A stretch of DNA of 64,000 bases from positions 62,001 to 126,000 of the forward strand of contig DAOUEL010000064.1 of NCBI GenBank assembly GCA_034430595.1. Reading direction: 5' to 3'. The position numbers and the translations under genes were made by a program. This DNA is from E44-bin32 sp034430595. GTDB lineage: Bacteria; Chloroflexota; Anaerolineae; Anaerolineales; E44-bin32. Under the pieces are notes generated by a model, which saw only the letters and a list, made by a program, of their open reading frames with translations, was not told the origin of the DNA and did no database searches. This document shows, piece by piece, positions 36,615-45,692 of this stretch; positions within the stretch are counted from its first letter, which is position 1; the number at the start of each line of letters is the position of its first letter.

Positions 36615-39600
36615 CAGATCAAGCGGAGTCCCGGCAAAAAACATACTCAGGACTGCGTGCGTGGTGGCAGCAGCTCGACCTGGGCGCTCGGCTGACCTTG
36701 ACCATGCTCCCGATAGTGCTCATCCCGATGCTAGTTCTGGCCAGCGTAACTTATCTCCGAGCTCGTAACCTGCTCGAGGAGCAAGCTACGAGCCAGATGC
36801 TGGCAGCTACTCAATCCCAGCTGGGCGTACTCGATGAGTGGTCTACCATTCGTGAGCAGCGCCTGCAGCTAGGAGCTCAGCGTTCGGCGCTGCGCCAGGC
36901 AAGTGAAGATCTCGTCACCCTTCCCCGGAATTCGGCCCGCTACAAGCAAGCACTGGAAACTGTCCACTCTGAATTGGAGGATTTACGCCTCCGGCAGGGA
37001 CAGGTTCTCTTTAATGAACTCCTGATGGTACGGGCTTCGGACGGATTTGTGTACGCATCAACCAATCGTGCGCTCGAGGGCCAGCAATCCCCGTATCTGC
37101 AGATGGAAGATCTTCCCGCCGAGCAGCTTCATTCCGATCCTGTTTACAATGACTCGTTGCTCGCTCCAGGCGAGCTGGCTATCATCTCTCATGCGCCGCT
37201 CAGCATGGAACCCGACTCATCCCTTCCCGTGCTCGTTGGAGTCAATACGGGCAGCCAGCTTGCCTCCTTGCTCGAAAATATGCAGGTCTTCTGGGAACAG
37301 CGCGGGGTCTACCGTGTTGAGCGAGGGCGTACTTTCGTGCTGCTCGCACCGGATATCTTGATCCAGCTGGATCGATATGCTACTGCACCTGAGGCGGCTA
37401 CTGGATTTCAAAGCCCGGTCTTTAACCTGGCTGCCACCCAACCCTCAGGAACGGTTGAGTACAACGACGCGGATGGAGTTCTGGTGCTGGCTGCGTATGA
37501 GTGGCTGCCTGATTGGAACATGGGCATCGTCGCAGAACTGCCCCAAGCGGATATCTTCGCAGAAGTGAATAACCTTGCTCCTTTCACAATTGCGCTGCTG
37601 CTCGGTGTGACCGCGCTGATCGGGTTGGTAATACCCTTCGCCACGGGCCGATCGCTGCGGCCACTCGGCGCGCTTTCCGATCTAGCCGAGCGATTTGCAA
37701 TGGGAGATATGAACGCCCGAGTGCGGGTCGAGCGCGAGGATGAAGTTGGTCGGCTGGCAAGAACTTTCAACCGCATGGCAGAGGAGCTCTCATCCCTATA
37801 TCGTTCACTCGAGCAGCGAGTCGAAGACAGGACCCGGCAGATTCGAACGGCTTCGGAAGTTGCCCGTGACGCCGTTGCAATTCGCGACGTGGAATCCCTG
37901 CTGGATGAAACTGTAAACTTGATCACCGCTCGATTTGGCTTCTATCACGCTGGTGTCTTCCTGCTGGATAATGAACGTCAGCAGGCAAACTTGCGCGCCG
38001 CGTCATCCGAAGGTGGCAGGCGAATGGTCGAGCATGGTCACAGTCTGCCGGTAGGAAAAGTTGGTATCGTGGGCTACGTGACAGGCACTGGCAAGCCACG
38101 CATCGCGCTTGACGTCGGTACGGATCAAGTCCACTTCGCCAATCCAGACCTGCCTGAAACCAGGTCCGAGCTCGCGCTACCGCTCTGGTCAGGTGATGAG
38201 ATTATTGGCGCACTTGACGTGCAGAGCAAGGATCCAAACGCCTTCGACGAGGAAGATGTCATCGTCCTGCAGACTATGGCCGACCAGCTCGCGGTGGCAA
38301 TCGAGAACGCGCGCCTGATTACCGAATTGACCGATCTTTCATCGCTCAACCGGAAAGTGATCGATGTTTACTCAGCGCTGAATAAGCAGGTTGGTTACGA
38401 TGCAATTCTCGCTCAGGCCAGCATGATCCTGAGGGAACAGTTTGGTTTCAACCGTGTCGTAGTCGGACTGGCAGGTCCGAATGAGATCATCGTCCGCAGT
38501 GCCGCAGCAGCGCAAGGCATCGAAGCAGCACCGCTCGGTATCCCGGTTCCGCTCGATCGTGGACCCCTTGGCCGGGCGATCCAATCTCGCCAACCAGTTG
38601 CAGTAACTGCACGCGGTGTCGAGGTTATCAGCTCCGATACCAACAGTGAGGCGCCGCTGACGACGATTGCAGTCCCGCTTATCAGCCGTGGCGTCGCACT
38701 TGGCGCGCTGGCAATTGAGAGTGGAAACCCAGAAGGACTGGGCAGCCAGGAAATCGAAATCCTGGAATTGATCGCCAGCCAGATCGCGGCCTCGCTTGAG
38801 AACGCACGCTTGAATGAGGAGACACAGCATAGCCTGGAACAGCTTGACCGGCTCTACCGCCGCCAGACAGCTGCTTCGTGGGAGGAGATGCTTCAGCTGT
38901 TGAACACCGATAAACTGACCACCCGCGCAGAGTTCAGCGGCCCGCGCTACCCTGAGGCTGTCGTCGATGGCGGCGACTTGCTAGAAGCGCTGATTGATGT
39001 CCGGGGCGAGAAGATCGGTAAACTGGACTTACTTGCCGAACGACCCGGTGATTGGACGGAGGACGATCGCACAATCGTACAAGCGGTTGCCGAGGAAGTC
39101 TCTGGGGCATTAGAGCAGATGCGGTTGTACGAGGAGGCACAGCGCCGAGCAACTCAGCTTCAAACTGCAGCCGAGATCGCTCGAGATGCAACCGGATTGC
39201 TGGATATCGCAACGCTGCTCAAACGTGGGGTCAACCTCATCCGGGACCGGTTCGGTTATGAACACGTATCCGTCTTCCTGCTCGATCCTGAAGGCACCTT
39301 TGCCGAGGTTCGGGAGGCGACGGGCGAGGCCGGAGAAGCGATGAAATCCACCCGGCACCGGCTTGCGGTTGGCTCGCAATCGATCGTTGGCCAGGTCACC
39401 CGCAAAGGGACGCCATACATCGCGAATGATGTCCAGGGCGATCCCTTTTACCGCCCACACGAACTTCTGCCTCAAACCCGTTCCGAACTGTGCCTTCCGC
39501 TAAAAGTCGGCCAACGCGTGATCGGAGTCCTTGACGTTCAACACAGGGAACGAAACGCATTTTCCGAAGATGACCTGGCAGTCTTACAGATTCTGGCAGA

Positions 39601-39865
39601 TCAGCTTGCCGTGGCCATTCAAAACGCCCGCCTGTTCGAAGAGACGCTGGCGCGCGCCCGCCGTGAACAGACCGTACTCGAGCTGACAAGCGAAATTCGC
39701 GCCCAGACCGACACCGAGGGCATGCTTCAAACCGCGGTTAGCGAAATGCGCCGGACCTTTGGGGCACGCAAGGCGCGTATCCGCTTGTTTAATCAATCGA
39801 CCGAGGATGAGGGTGACCAGGGTGGAGAATTGGGCGGCAATGGAAACCCGGGGACGAGCCGTTGA
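36611..39865 (+). CDS. Large HAMP-multi-GAF membrane sensor protein lacking a kinase domain
   Basis: The protein has 1084 residues. Membrane segment 1 (about 26-48), an extracytoplasmic region, membrane segment 2 (about 323-345) and HAMP (346-398) are followed by three or four GAF units: about 430-575, 600-750, a degenerate one at 770-850, and 880-1025. Helical linkers contain RATQLQTAAEIARDATGLLD. The extracytoplasmic part shares the FWEQRGVYRVERGRTFVLLAPD block and a long C-terminal half with the 632-residue protein encoded from 32390, so the two are paralogues. No catalytic output domain is present. The coupled start (ATGA) suggests equimolar synthesis with the preceding GAF protein. Confidence 0.87.
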   Translation: MTDQAESRQKTYSGLRAWWQQLDLGARLTLTMLPIVLIPMLVLASVTYLRARNLLEEQATSQMLAATQSQLGVLDEWSTIREQRLQLGAQRSALRQASEDLVTLPRNSARYKQALETVHSELEDLRLRQGQVLFNELLMVRASDGFVYASTNRALEGQQSPYLQMEDLPAEQLHSDPVYNDSLLAPGELAIISHAPLSMEPDSSLPVLVGVNTGSQLASLLENMQVFWEQRGVYRVERGRTFVLLAPDILIQLDRYATAPEAATGFQSPVFNLAATQPSGTVEYNDADGVLVLAAYEWLPDWNMGIVAELPQADIFAEVNNLAPFTIALLLGVTALIGLVIPFATGRSLRPLGALSDLAERFAMGDMNARVRVEREDEVGRLARTFNRMAEELSSLYRSLEQRVEDRTRQIRTASEVARDAVAIRDVESLLDETVNLITARFGFYHAGVFLLDNERQQANLRAASSEGGRRMVEHGHSLPVGKVGIVGYVTGTGKPRIALDVGTDQVHFANPDLPETRSELALPLWSGDEIIGALDVQSKDPNAFDEEDVIVLQTMADQLAVAIENARLITELTDLSSLNRKVIDVYSALNKQVGYDAILAQASMILREQFGFNRVVVGLAGPNEIIVRSAAAAQGIEAAPLGIPVPLDRGPLGRAIQSRQPVAVTARGVEVISSDTNSEAPLTTIAVPLISRGVALGALAIESGNPEGLGSQEIEILELIASQIAASLENARLNEETQHSLEQLDRLYRRQTAASWEEMLQLLNTDKLTTRAEFSGPRYPEAVVDGGDLLEALIDVRGEKIGKLDLLAERPGDWTEDDRTIVQAVAEEVSGALEQMRLYEEAQRRATQLQTAAEIARDATGLLDIATLLKRGVNLIRDRFGYEHVSVFLLDPEGTFAEVREATGEAGEAMKSTRHRLAVGSQSIVGQVTRKGTPYIANDVQGDPFYRPHELLPQTRSELCLPLKVGQRVIGVLDVQHRERNAFSEDDLAVLQILADQLAVAIQNARLFEETLARARREQTVLELTSEIRAQTDTEGMLQTAVSEMRRTFGARKARIRLFNQSTEDEGDQGGELGGNGNPGTSR

Positions 39866-39900
39866 GAGGCGGCAATCATCGACGAATACAATGAGGCCTG

Positions 39901-40668
39901 ATGACGCACATTATCGCAATCGCTAACGCAAAAGGCGGAGTAGCGAAAACGACGACAACGCTCTCACTTGGTGCCATGCTTGCCGAAGCAGGCCAGCAGG
40001 TATTACTTATCGACCTTGATCCCCATGCCAACCTCACGATCTCCCTGGGTATGCGGCCGCCATCGCTCGAGAGAACCATCGCTGATGTCCTTCTGGGAGC
40101 CAGAAATCTGGACGAAGTGTTTTACTCGACGACCCAGGAAAGGCTGCAGCTCATTCCGTCAAATCACGATCTGCAGCTTGCCGAATCTCATTTGATCGTC
40201 CGCGAGAATTACGAGATGATACTGAGCGAAGCATTGAAGACCACTCCGGGCTTTGATTCAATCCTTCTAGACTGCCCACCCACGCTTGGTACTCTGACGC
40301 ACAACGCCCTATCAGCGGCTGACCTGCTGATCATTCCGACTCAACCAGAATTTTTTTCGGCCCATGCTCTACGCGATATGCTGAACATGATCTTGACGAT
40401 CCGCGCTCGCTACAACCCCAGGCTGCGTTACCGCATCCTTCTCACCATGCTGGATCGTCGGAACCGGATTCATGGCGACCTGGCCGGGCAGATCCGCACG
40501 GCATTCAATCAGGCAACGTTTTCAACCGAGATCGAGATTGACACCAAACTACGGGAAAGTCCTGTGTTCGGCAAACCAATCAACCAATATGCCCCCAACA
40601 GCAGGGCTTCCCTCCAGTACCGTGAGCTTGCACAGGAGTTGGGAAAGACATTCCATGAGCTCAGATAA
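39901..40668 (+). CDS. ParA/MinD-family ATPase
   Basis: The protein has 255 residues. The deviant Walker A is IANAKGGVAKTTTTLSL, Walker A' is LLIDLDPHANLT and Walker B is SILLDCPPTLGTLTHNAL. The family dimerises on ATP and positions DNA, chemoreceptor arrays or other large complexes. There is no ParB gene and no obvious parS site nearby, so a chromosome-partition role is not supported. Its location between membrane sensors and a histidine kinase gene suggests placement of the signalling complex. TACAAT ends 8 bases before ATG and no Shine-Dalgarno is seen. It overlaps the kinase gene by 14 bases. Confidence 0.92.
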   Translation: MTHIIAIANAKGGVAKTTTTLSLGAMLAEAGQQVLLIDLDPHANLTISLGMRPPSLERTIADVLLGARNLDEVFYSTTQERLQLIPSNHDLQLAESHLIVRENYEMILSEALKTTPGFDSILLDCPPTLGTLTHNALSAADLLIIPTQPEFFSAHALRDMLNMILTIRARYNPRLRYRILLTMLDRRNRIHGDLAGQIRTAFNQATFSTEIEIDTKLRESPVFGKPINQYAPNSRASLQYRELAQELGKTFHELR

Positions 40669-42949
40669 GAGTATCCGCAGTCGGATCGAATCGCTCTTCG
40701 CCGGCCTCGCAGAATCGATCCCGGGCACGGGCCGACTCTCACCTGACTGCCGCCCTGGTCCAGATCTTCCCCGGGCGGAAGGATGGCTCTGGGAATTGGA
40801 CCTTGAGGGCAGGTTTACCTGGTGCAGCCCGGAAGTAAAACGCGTGCTCGGCTGGTCTGGTGATGAGATGCTCGGTAAGACCTTCGCCGACATTGCCAAG
40901 GTTGACGGCGAACTCGAAGCACTCAAGAAATCAATTGATGACAAACAACCGATCGAGCGGACTCGTCTGACGATCAAGGCGAGCAGCGGCCGTACTCTCC
41001 AAACCCTGCTCCAGGCCATGCTTCGCAGCGACGCCGCGGGTCAAACAATTGGATACCGCGGGATGGCGCAGATCATTCCAGTTGAAGGACCGAGGGAGAA
41101 AAGCCCCTGGGTAGTCACCCTACCCACTCCGCTAGAACAGGTTGATGCGAGCTCGGTTCCAATGCGGGCAGCAACATGGGGTGATGTTCTCGGATTTGAA
41201 GCCGATTCAAACCAAATACGTCCGCTTTTGGCACCAGATATTCTGCCGCCATCGGAACAAGATCGTGTTTCAGATAAACTCATCACCCCACTGCGCGTCG
41301 GTGACCAGGTCATTGGAATGATCGAACTCGATCAGAAAGAGGATGGCAGTCCTTGGAGCGATGAAGAACGTGCTCTCGCTCAGGCCGTTGCGCAGGAATT
41401 TGCCGTTTCACTGCAGGACGCCCGCTCCTACCAGCTGACCCAGCAAGCCCTGGTTGAAATGCGGGAAGCCGATCGATTGAAGAGCCAGTTCCTGGCGAAT
41501 ATGAGCCACGAGCTGCGAACCCCATTGAACTCGATTATCGGATTCTCGCGAGTGATTTTAAAAGGTATCGATGGTCCGATTTCCGAAAACCAAGAACAAG
41601 ATCTGAACGCGATTTACAACGCCGGCCAACACCTACTGGGATTGATTAACAACATCCTCGATCTGTCCAAGATCGAAGCAGGAAAGATGGAATTGGCCTT
41701 CACCGAGGTCGATCTGGCCGAGATCATTCGGGTTGTCATGGCGACCGCCGTCGGACTGGTGAAGGACAAACCGATTGAGCTGATCGTCGACGTCCCAGAG
41801 GATCTTCCTGCCGTCCAGGCGGACAGCATCCGCATTCGTCAGGTGCTCTTGAATCTCGTCTCAAACGCTGCCAAATACACTGAGGAAGGACACATCGGGG
41901 TCTCGGCCCGCACGATTCGCCGAGCTGGCCAGTCCGAAATTGTCATCGCAGTTTTCGATACAGGTCCTGGCATCGCTCCTGAAGACCAGGAGAAAATTTT
42001 CGAACCGTTCTCACAAGTTGACGCATCACCCACCAGGAAGACGGGTGGGACAGGCTTAGGGCTTTCGATCAGCCGGCACCTGGTTGAGCTCCATGGCGGG
42101 ACGATCTGGGTTGAAAGCATTCCCGGTGAAGGTAGCACCTTCGCTTTTACCCTGCCCTACCACCCGGGAGCCGCAAGGGACGAAGCCCGCACGACATCAA
42201 TTCTCATCGTGGATCACGCTCCTGCCCATGTCGAACACTACCGTAGGTTGTTCGAGCACTCCAGCTACGAGCTTGAAGTGTTGCTGGAACCTGATCGGCT
42301 GCTGGATTTTATCAACGCTAACCGGCCTGAATGTCTGCTGCTCGATCTGTTGGGGGATCCCGGTGTCTGCATGGATTTAATCGCCGCGCTGAAATGCGAG
42401 CCATCCACTCAGGACATCCCGGTGCTGCTCAGCGACCTCGATTTAAACCGTTCGTCGGGCGTGATGCTGGATGTAGACAATTACCTCACCTTGCCGGTCC
42501 AGGCCGAATCGCTGCTGAACGCGTTCTCGCCGCACCGGCGGGAGCATGGGCTGCGCAAAATCCTGATCAGCTCGGAAAACGCGGCGGTCGTAGAAAGCGT
42601 CAAACGCGCTCTTCAAGACCACCCCGGACTGACGATCTCTACAGCAGGTGATGCACCCGAAGCAATCGTCGCGCTCAGCCGGGGTAACCCGGATCTTCTC
42701 TTGCTCGATCTCACCCTTCACGATGCAGGAGCCCTCGACGTGTTGGCGGCGAGGGAAGACACCTCCAACGAGAAGCCCTATCCGGTATTTGCCCTGCTGC
42801 CAGACGAAATTCGAGACGAAGCTCGTGAACATCTTGAACGGTTTATCTACCAGCTGCGAGACCGCAATATGCAAAATGAAACGGTGTTCTACGAACAGGT
42901 CCGCAGCAGGGTTTCACAACTTCTGCAGCCAGGTTCGCCAAGCCCATGA
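40655..42949 (+). CDS. Hybrid histidine kinase with PAS, GAF-like and two C-terminal receiver-like domains
   Basis: The protein has 764 residues with no membrane segment, so it is cytoplasmic. A PAS domain (about 40-140; GWLWELDLEGRFTWCSPEVKRVLGW) and a GAF-like domain (about 160-265) precede the HisKA domain, with H285 in FLANMSHELRTPLNSI. The HATPase is complete: N box LLNLVSNAAKYT, G1 DTGPGIA, F box KIFEPFSQ, G2 GGTGLGLS. Receiver 1 (about 510-630) keeps an Asp in LLLDLLG but has VDH in place of the acidic pair. Receiver 2 (about 632-750) keeps LLLLDLTLHD but has SEN in place of the acidic pair. ATG 40655 was chosen because it lies just inside the end of parA; the frame is open further upstream. 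This is the only kinase in the block. Confidence 0.92.
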   Translation: MSSDKSIRSRIESLFAGLAESIPGTGRLSPDCRPGPDLPRAEGWLWELDLEGRFTWCSPEVKRVLGWSGDEMLGKTFADIAKVDGELEALKKSIDDKQPIERTRLTIKASSGRTLQTLLQAMLRSDAAGQTIGYRGMAQIIPVEGPREKSPWVVTLPTPLEQVDASSVPMRAATWGDVLGFEADSNQIRPLLAPDILPPSEQDRVSDKLITPLRVGDQVIGMIELDQKEDGSPWSDEERALAQAVAQEFAVSLQDARSYQLTQQALVEMREADRLKSQFLANMSHELRTPLNSIIGFSRVILKGIDGPISENQEQDLNAIYNAGQHLLGLINNILDLSKIEAGKMELAFTEVDLAEIIRVVMATAVGLVKDKPIELIVDVPEDLPAVQADSIRIRQVLLNLVSNAAKYTEEGHIGVSARTIRRAGQSEIVIAVFDTGPGIAPEDQEKIFEPFSQVDASPTRKTGGTGLGLSISRHLVELHGGTIWVESIPGEGSTFAFTLPYHPGAARDEARTTSILIVDHAPAHVEHYRRLFEHSSYELEVLLEPDRLLDFINANRPECLLLDLLGDPGVCMDLIAALKCEPSTQDIPVLLSDLDLNRSSGVMLDVDNYLTLPVQAESLLNAFSPHRREHGLRKILISSENAAVVESVKRALQDHPGLTISTAGDAPEAIVALSRGNPDLLLLDLTLHDAGALDVLAAREDTSNEKPYPVFALLPDEIRDEAREHLERFIYQLRDRNMQNETVFYEQVRSRVSQLLQPGSPSP

Positions 42950-43008
42950 GCCGGCCGAATGCGTGCCAGTTTCAATCATAACCGCTTTGACAATCAAGGG
43001 AGCGAGCA

Positions 43009-44643
43009 ATGGATGAGTTCATAATTCGCTGCCTTGATTGCGGCAAGGAAGAGCGCTACGCTCCACTGAAGCTCCCATGCCCTGCATGCGGCAGCGAATG
43101 GCGGGAGGCGCGCTACGATTTATCTACGGTGCGCAGGATCTGGCAAGACAACCTCCACGCCCGTCCTTTTGATCTGTGGCGCTACCACGAGCTCCTTCCA
43201 CTTTCGAAAGACCCTCCCACCCGACGAATTGGGGGCACTCCACTTTACCCAGCCCCTAACCTGGCAGGAATGCTTGGATTAAAAAAACTCTTCATCAAAG
43301 ATGAGCGGTTGAACCCAACCGGTTCCTTCAAGGACCGCCAGGCAGCCGTTACGGTTAAAGCCCTGAGTGAACATGGCATTAAAGAAGCGGTCGTCTGCTC
43401 CACCGGCAACGTTGCGATTGCCTTCGCTGCTGCTTGCGCACGCGCCGGTATCCGCCTGTGGGCATTCCTCACCAGCCTGGTACCGGCGGAAAAGATGCAC
43501 GAGGTAGCAATTTATGGCACAGAGATCATCAAGGTTACAGGAACCTATGATCAAGCCAAGCAGCTTGCAGCCCAGTTCGCCCTGAGCCGGGGTTTATATC
43601 TCGATCGGGGAGCCCGCAGCCTTCCCGGCGTGGAATCGATGAAGACCATCGCCTTCGAGATAGCAGAACAACTGGAGTGGAACGCACCGGATTGGTATCT
43701 TCAACCCGTCAGTGGAGGATTAGGACCCTACGGGGTGCAGAAAGGCTTTGCCGAACTTCAAGAACTGGGTTTGATCGAAGCCATGCCTGCGATCGGTGTG
43801 ATTCAAACGGAAGGTTGTTCTCCGATGGCAACTGCCTGGCAGCTTGGGCGATCTCAAGCAGAACCCGTGCTTGCTCCAACGACGTATATCACCACGCTCA
43901 CCACAGGCGATCCGGGCAGGACTTATACCCTGCTCCGAGAACGTATGCTCGCAGGTGGTGGTGGAACGATGACCGCGGTCTCGGACGAAGCCGCATATCG
44001 TGCGCTGCATCTGTTGGCTAAAACCGAAGGCTTGTCGGTCGAAGCCGCCGCGGCAGCAGGCGCAGCGGGCTTGATCCAACTGGCCGAGAAGGGCATCTTC
44101 AACCCTGACGATGTGGTCGTGCTGAACTGCACCGGGCATACCACGCCGGTTGAAGACCGTCTTCTTGCCCCTGATTGGGCTACTGATATCCAGCTTGAAA
44201 CCCAAGGTGGGGCACCGCGCGATGGACTGCTGGCTGCTTTAGCTTCGATCGACCAGCGGCGTCTGAGCCGGGTGCTGATCGTGGATGATCAGCCCGATGC
44301 CCGGCGCCTGATACGCCGGGTGTTGGAAGCGCGCGGCAGATACAACATCGATGAGGCCGGCACAGGCATACAGGCATTAGAAATTGTAGATCAACAAGTG
44401 CCCGACTTGATCCTGCTGGATTTGATGATGCCCGAGATGGACGGCTTTTCACTGCTCGAAAAAATCAAGTCCCGTCAACACACGCATAATGTCCCGGTCA
44501 TCGTTGTCACGGCGAAAGAACTTAGTTCCGATGAATGGCACAAGCTTGATGGCAAAATCGAACGTCTGATCACCAAGGGCAATTTTCTCAGCGATGAACT
44601 GATCGCGGAGATTGAACACATGCTCAACCCGCAAGACACCTAG
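43009..44643 (+). CDS. Threonine synthase-like PLP enzyme fused to a C-terminal response-regulator receiver
   Basis: The protein has 544 residues. A zinc-ribbon start (C8, C11, C24, C27) precedes the threonine-synthase fold (about 45-395). The PLP Lys is K108 in NPTGSFKDRQA. Other family motifs are the cofactor-phosphate-contact segment STGNVAIAFAAACARAG, PVSGGLGP and NCTGHTTP. A short linker (about 396-419) leads into a complete CheY-like receiver (420-544): D426 D427 in LIVDDQPDARR, phosphoacceptor D471 in LILLDLMMPEMDG, Thr501, and Lys523 in LITKGN. The frame is uninterrupted across the junction. Threonine synthase converts O-phosphohomoserine to threonine; the zinc-ribbon form can also be cysteate synthase or an unknown PLP lyase. 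It follows the only kinase of the cluster by 59 bases, so phosphorylation by that kinase is the obvious hypothesis. Confidence 0.92.
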   Translation: MDEFIIRCLDCGKEERYAPLKLPCPACGSEWREARYDLSTVRRIWQDNLHARPFDLWRYHELLPLSKDPPTRRIGGTPLYPAPNLAGMLGLKKLFIKDERLNPTGSFKDRQAAVTVKALSEHGIKEAVVCSTGNVAIAFAAACARAGIRLWAFLTSLVPAEKMHEVAIYGTEIIKVTGTYDQAKQLAAQFALSRGLYLDRGARSLPGVESMKTIAFEIAEQLEWNAPDWYLQPVSGGLGPYGVQKGFAELQELGLIEAMPAIGVIQTEGCSPMATAWQLGRSQAEPVLAPTTYITTLTTGDPGRTYTLLRERMLAGGGGTMTAVSDEAAYRALHLLAKTEGLSVEAAAAAGAAGLIQLAEKGIFNPDDVVVLNCTGHTTPVEDRLLAPDWATDIQLETQGGAPRDGLLAALASIDQRRLSRVLIVDDQPDARRLIRRVLEARGRYNIDEAGTGIQALEIVDQQVPDLILLDLMMPEMDGFSLLEKIKSRQHTHNVPVIVVTAKELSSDEWHKLDGKIERLITKGNFLSDELIAEIEHMLNPQDT

Positions 44644-44657
44644 CGCGGAGGACAGAT

Positions 44658-45605
44658 CTGAAACAGCGCGGTGCGCCGTACGCTCTCGCCTCAGCAATCC
44701 TGCTTGGCATAACCCCGATATTCGGCAAAATGGCGATCAGGGTTGGCTTGAATCCGCTCGTCCTGGTCGCTGGACGGACAGCGGGAGCAACAATCCTGCT
44801 GCTGCTTGTGATGCTGATCTTCAGCCGACGTTATCTCACGATTTACCCGGTGGGGTTGGCCGGATGCCTGCTCGCCGGAGCCCTGAACGGGATCGGCTCT
44901 CTATTTTATTATGCCTCCCTGGTACGCATCGATGCCGGCCTGGGACAGCTGCTCTTCACGCTTTACCCGATCCTTGTTGCCCTCCTGCTTTATCTCGATG
45001 GACGGAAACCCTCTACGCTCACTGTTCTGCGGCTCATCCTTAGCCTGCCTGGTATTTATCTGCTCACTCAGGCAAACCGGCGCGGTGTCGACCTGACAGG
45101 AATGGCCTTCATGCTGGTCGCAGCCTTGCTTTATGCACTGCACATTCCGATCAATCAGCGTGTGCTCTTTGAGGCCCCCGCCCCAACCGTAACGCTCTAT
45201 ACCCTGCTCGCCATGACCGTTGTTGTCGTGCCAGCCTCGCTCTTGTTCACGCACGACCCATTTGCCTTCCCGCCTGCCTCCATCAATCCATTGTTAGGGC
45301 TGACAGTGGTGACGTTTCTCTCGCGCTTAACTTTGTTCGCCGGGGTGAAATTGATCGGCGGGATGCAGACCTCGCTCTTTGGCCTGGCGGAGCTCCTGGT
45401 AACAATCGTTTTAGCCCAATGGATCCTGGGCGAAAACCTTTCCATGCAGCAGTGGGCTGGCGCCGTAATCCTGGTAGCCACGCTTGTGCTGGCGGCGGTT
45501 GATCGAACTCCACCAACCCCATACCGCTTCCGGGGATGGCTCTACTGGCTGCGCTCCCCACTCAGCGATGCCAGCAGCATCGCCTCGGAAAAGGGTGAAA
45601 ATTGA
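44658..45605 (+). CDS. EamA/DMT-superfamily metabolite exporter, probable CTG start
   Basis: The protein has about 315 residues with ten predicted membrane helices in two EamA repeats (GITPIFGKMAIRVGLNPLVLVAGRTAGA; LTLFAGVKLIGGMQTSLFGLAELLVTIVLAQWILGE). The first in-frame ATG (44730) would delete most of helix 1. A CTG at 44658 has GCGGAGGA 5 bases upstream and gives the expected basic start KQRGAPYALASAILLG. EamA proteins export amino acids or other small metabolites. Its position 14 bases after the threonine synthase-receiver gene makes an amino-acid export role attractive but unproven. Confidence 0.85.
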   Translation: MKQRGAPYALASAILLGITPIFGKMAIRVGLNPLVLVAGRTAGATILLLLVMLIFSRRYLTIYPVGLAGCLLAGALNGIGSLFYYASLVRIDAGLGQLLFTLYPILVALLLYLDGRKPSTLTVLRLILSLPGIYLLTQANRRGVDLTGMAFMLVAALLYALHIPINQRVLFEAPAPTVTLYTLLAMTVVVVPASLLFTHDPFAFPPASINPLLGLTVVTFLSRLTLFAGVKLIGGMQTSLFGLAELLVTIVLAQWILGENLSMQQWAGAVILVATLVLAAVDRTPPTPYRFRGWLYWLRSPLSDASSIASEKGEN

Positions 45606-45644
45606 TCACGGATTGATCCGCCTGGTCTTGAAATCCGCCTGTGC

Positions 45645-45650
45645 TATACT
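45645..45650 (+). promoter_or_regulatory. Probable extended -10 promoter of argF
   Basis: TGCTATACT, with TATACT at 45645-45650. Transcription would start about 36 bases before the argF ATG. The -35 is weak. Confidence 0.5.
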
Positions 45651-45692
45651 CGCGTGCGGCCCTCAATCCAGGTACCATCTCAGGAGAGCACA

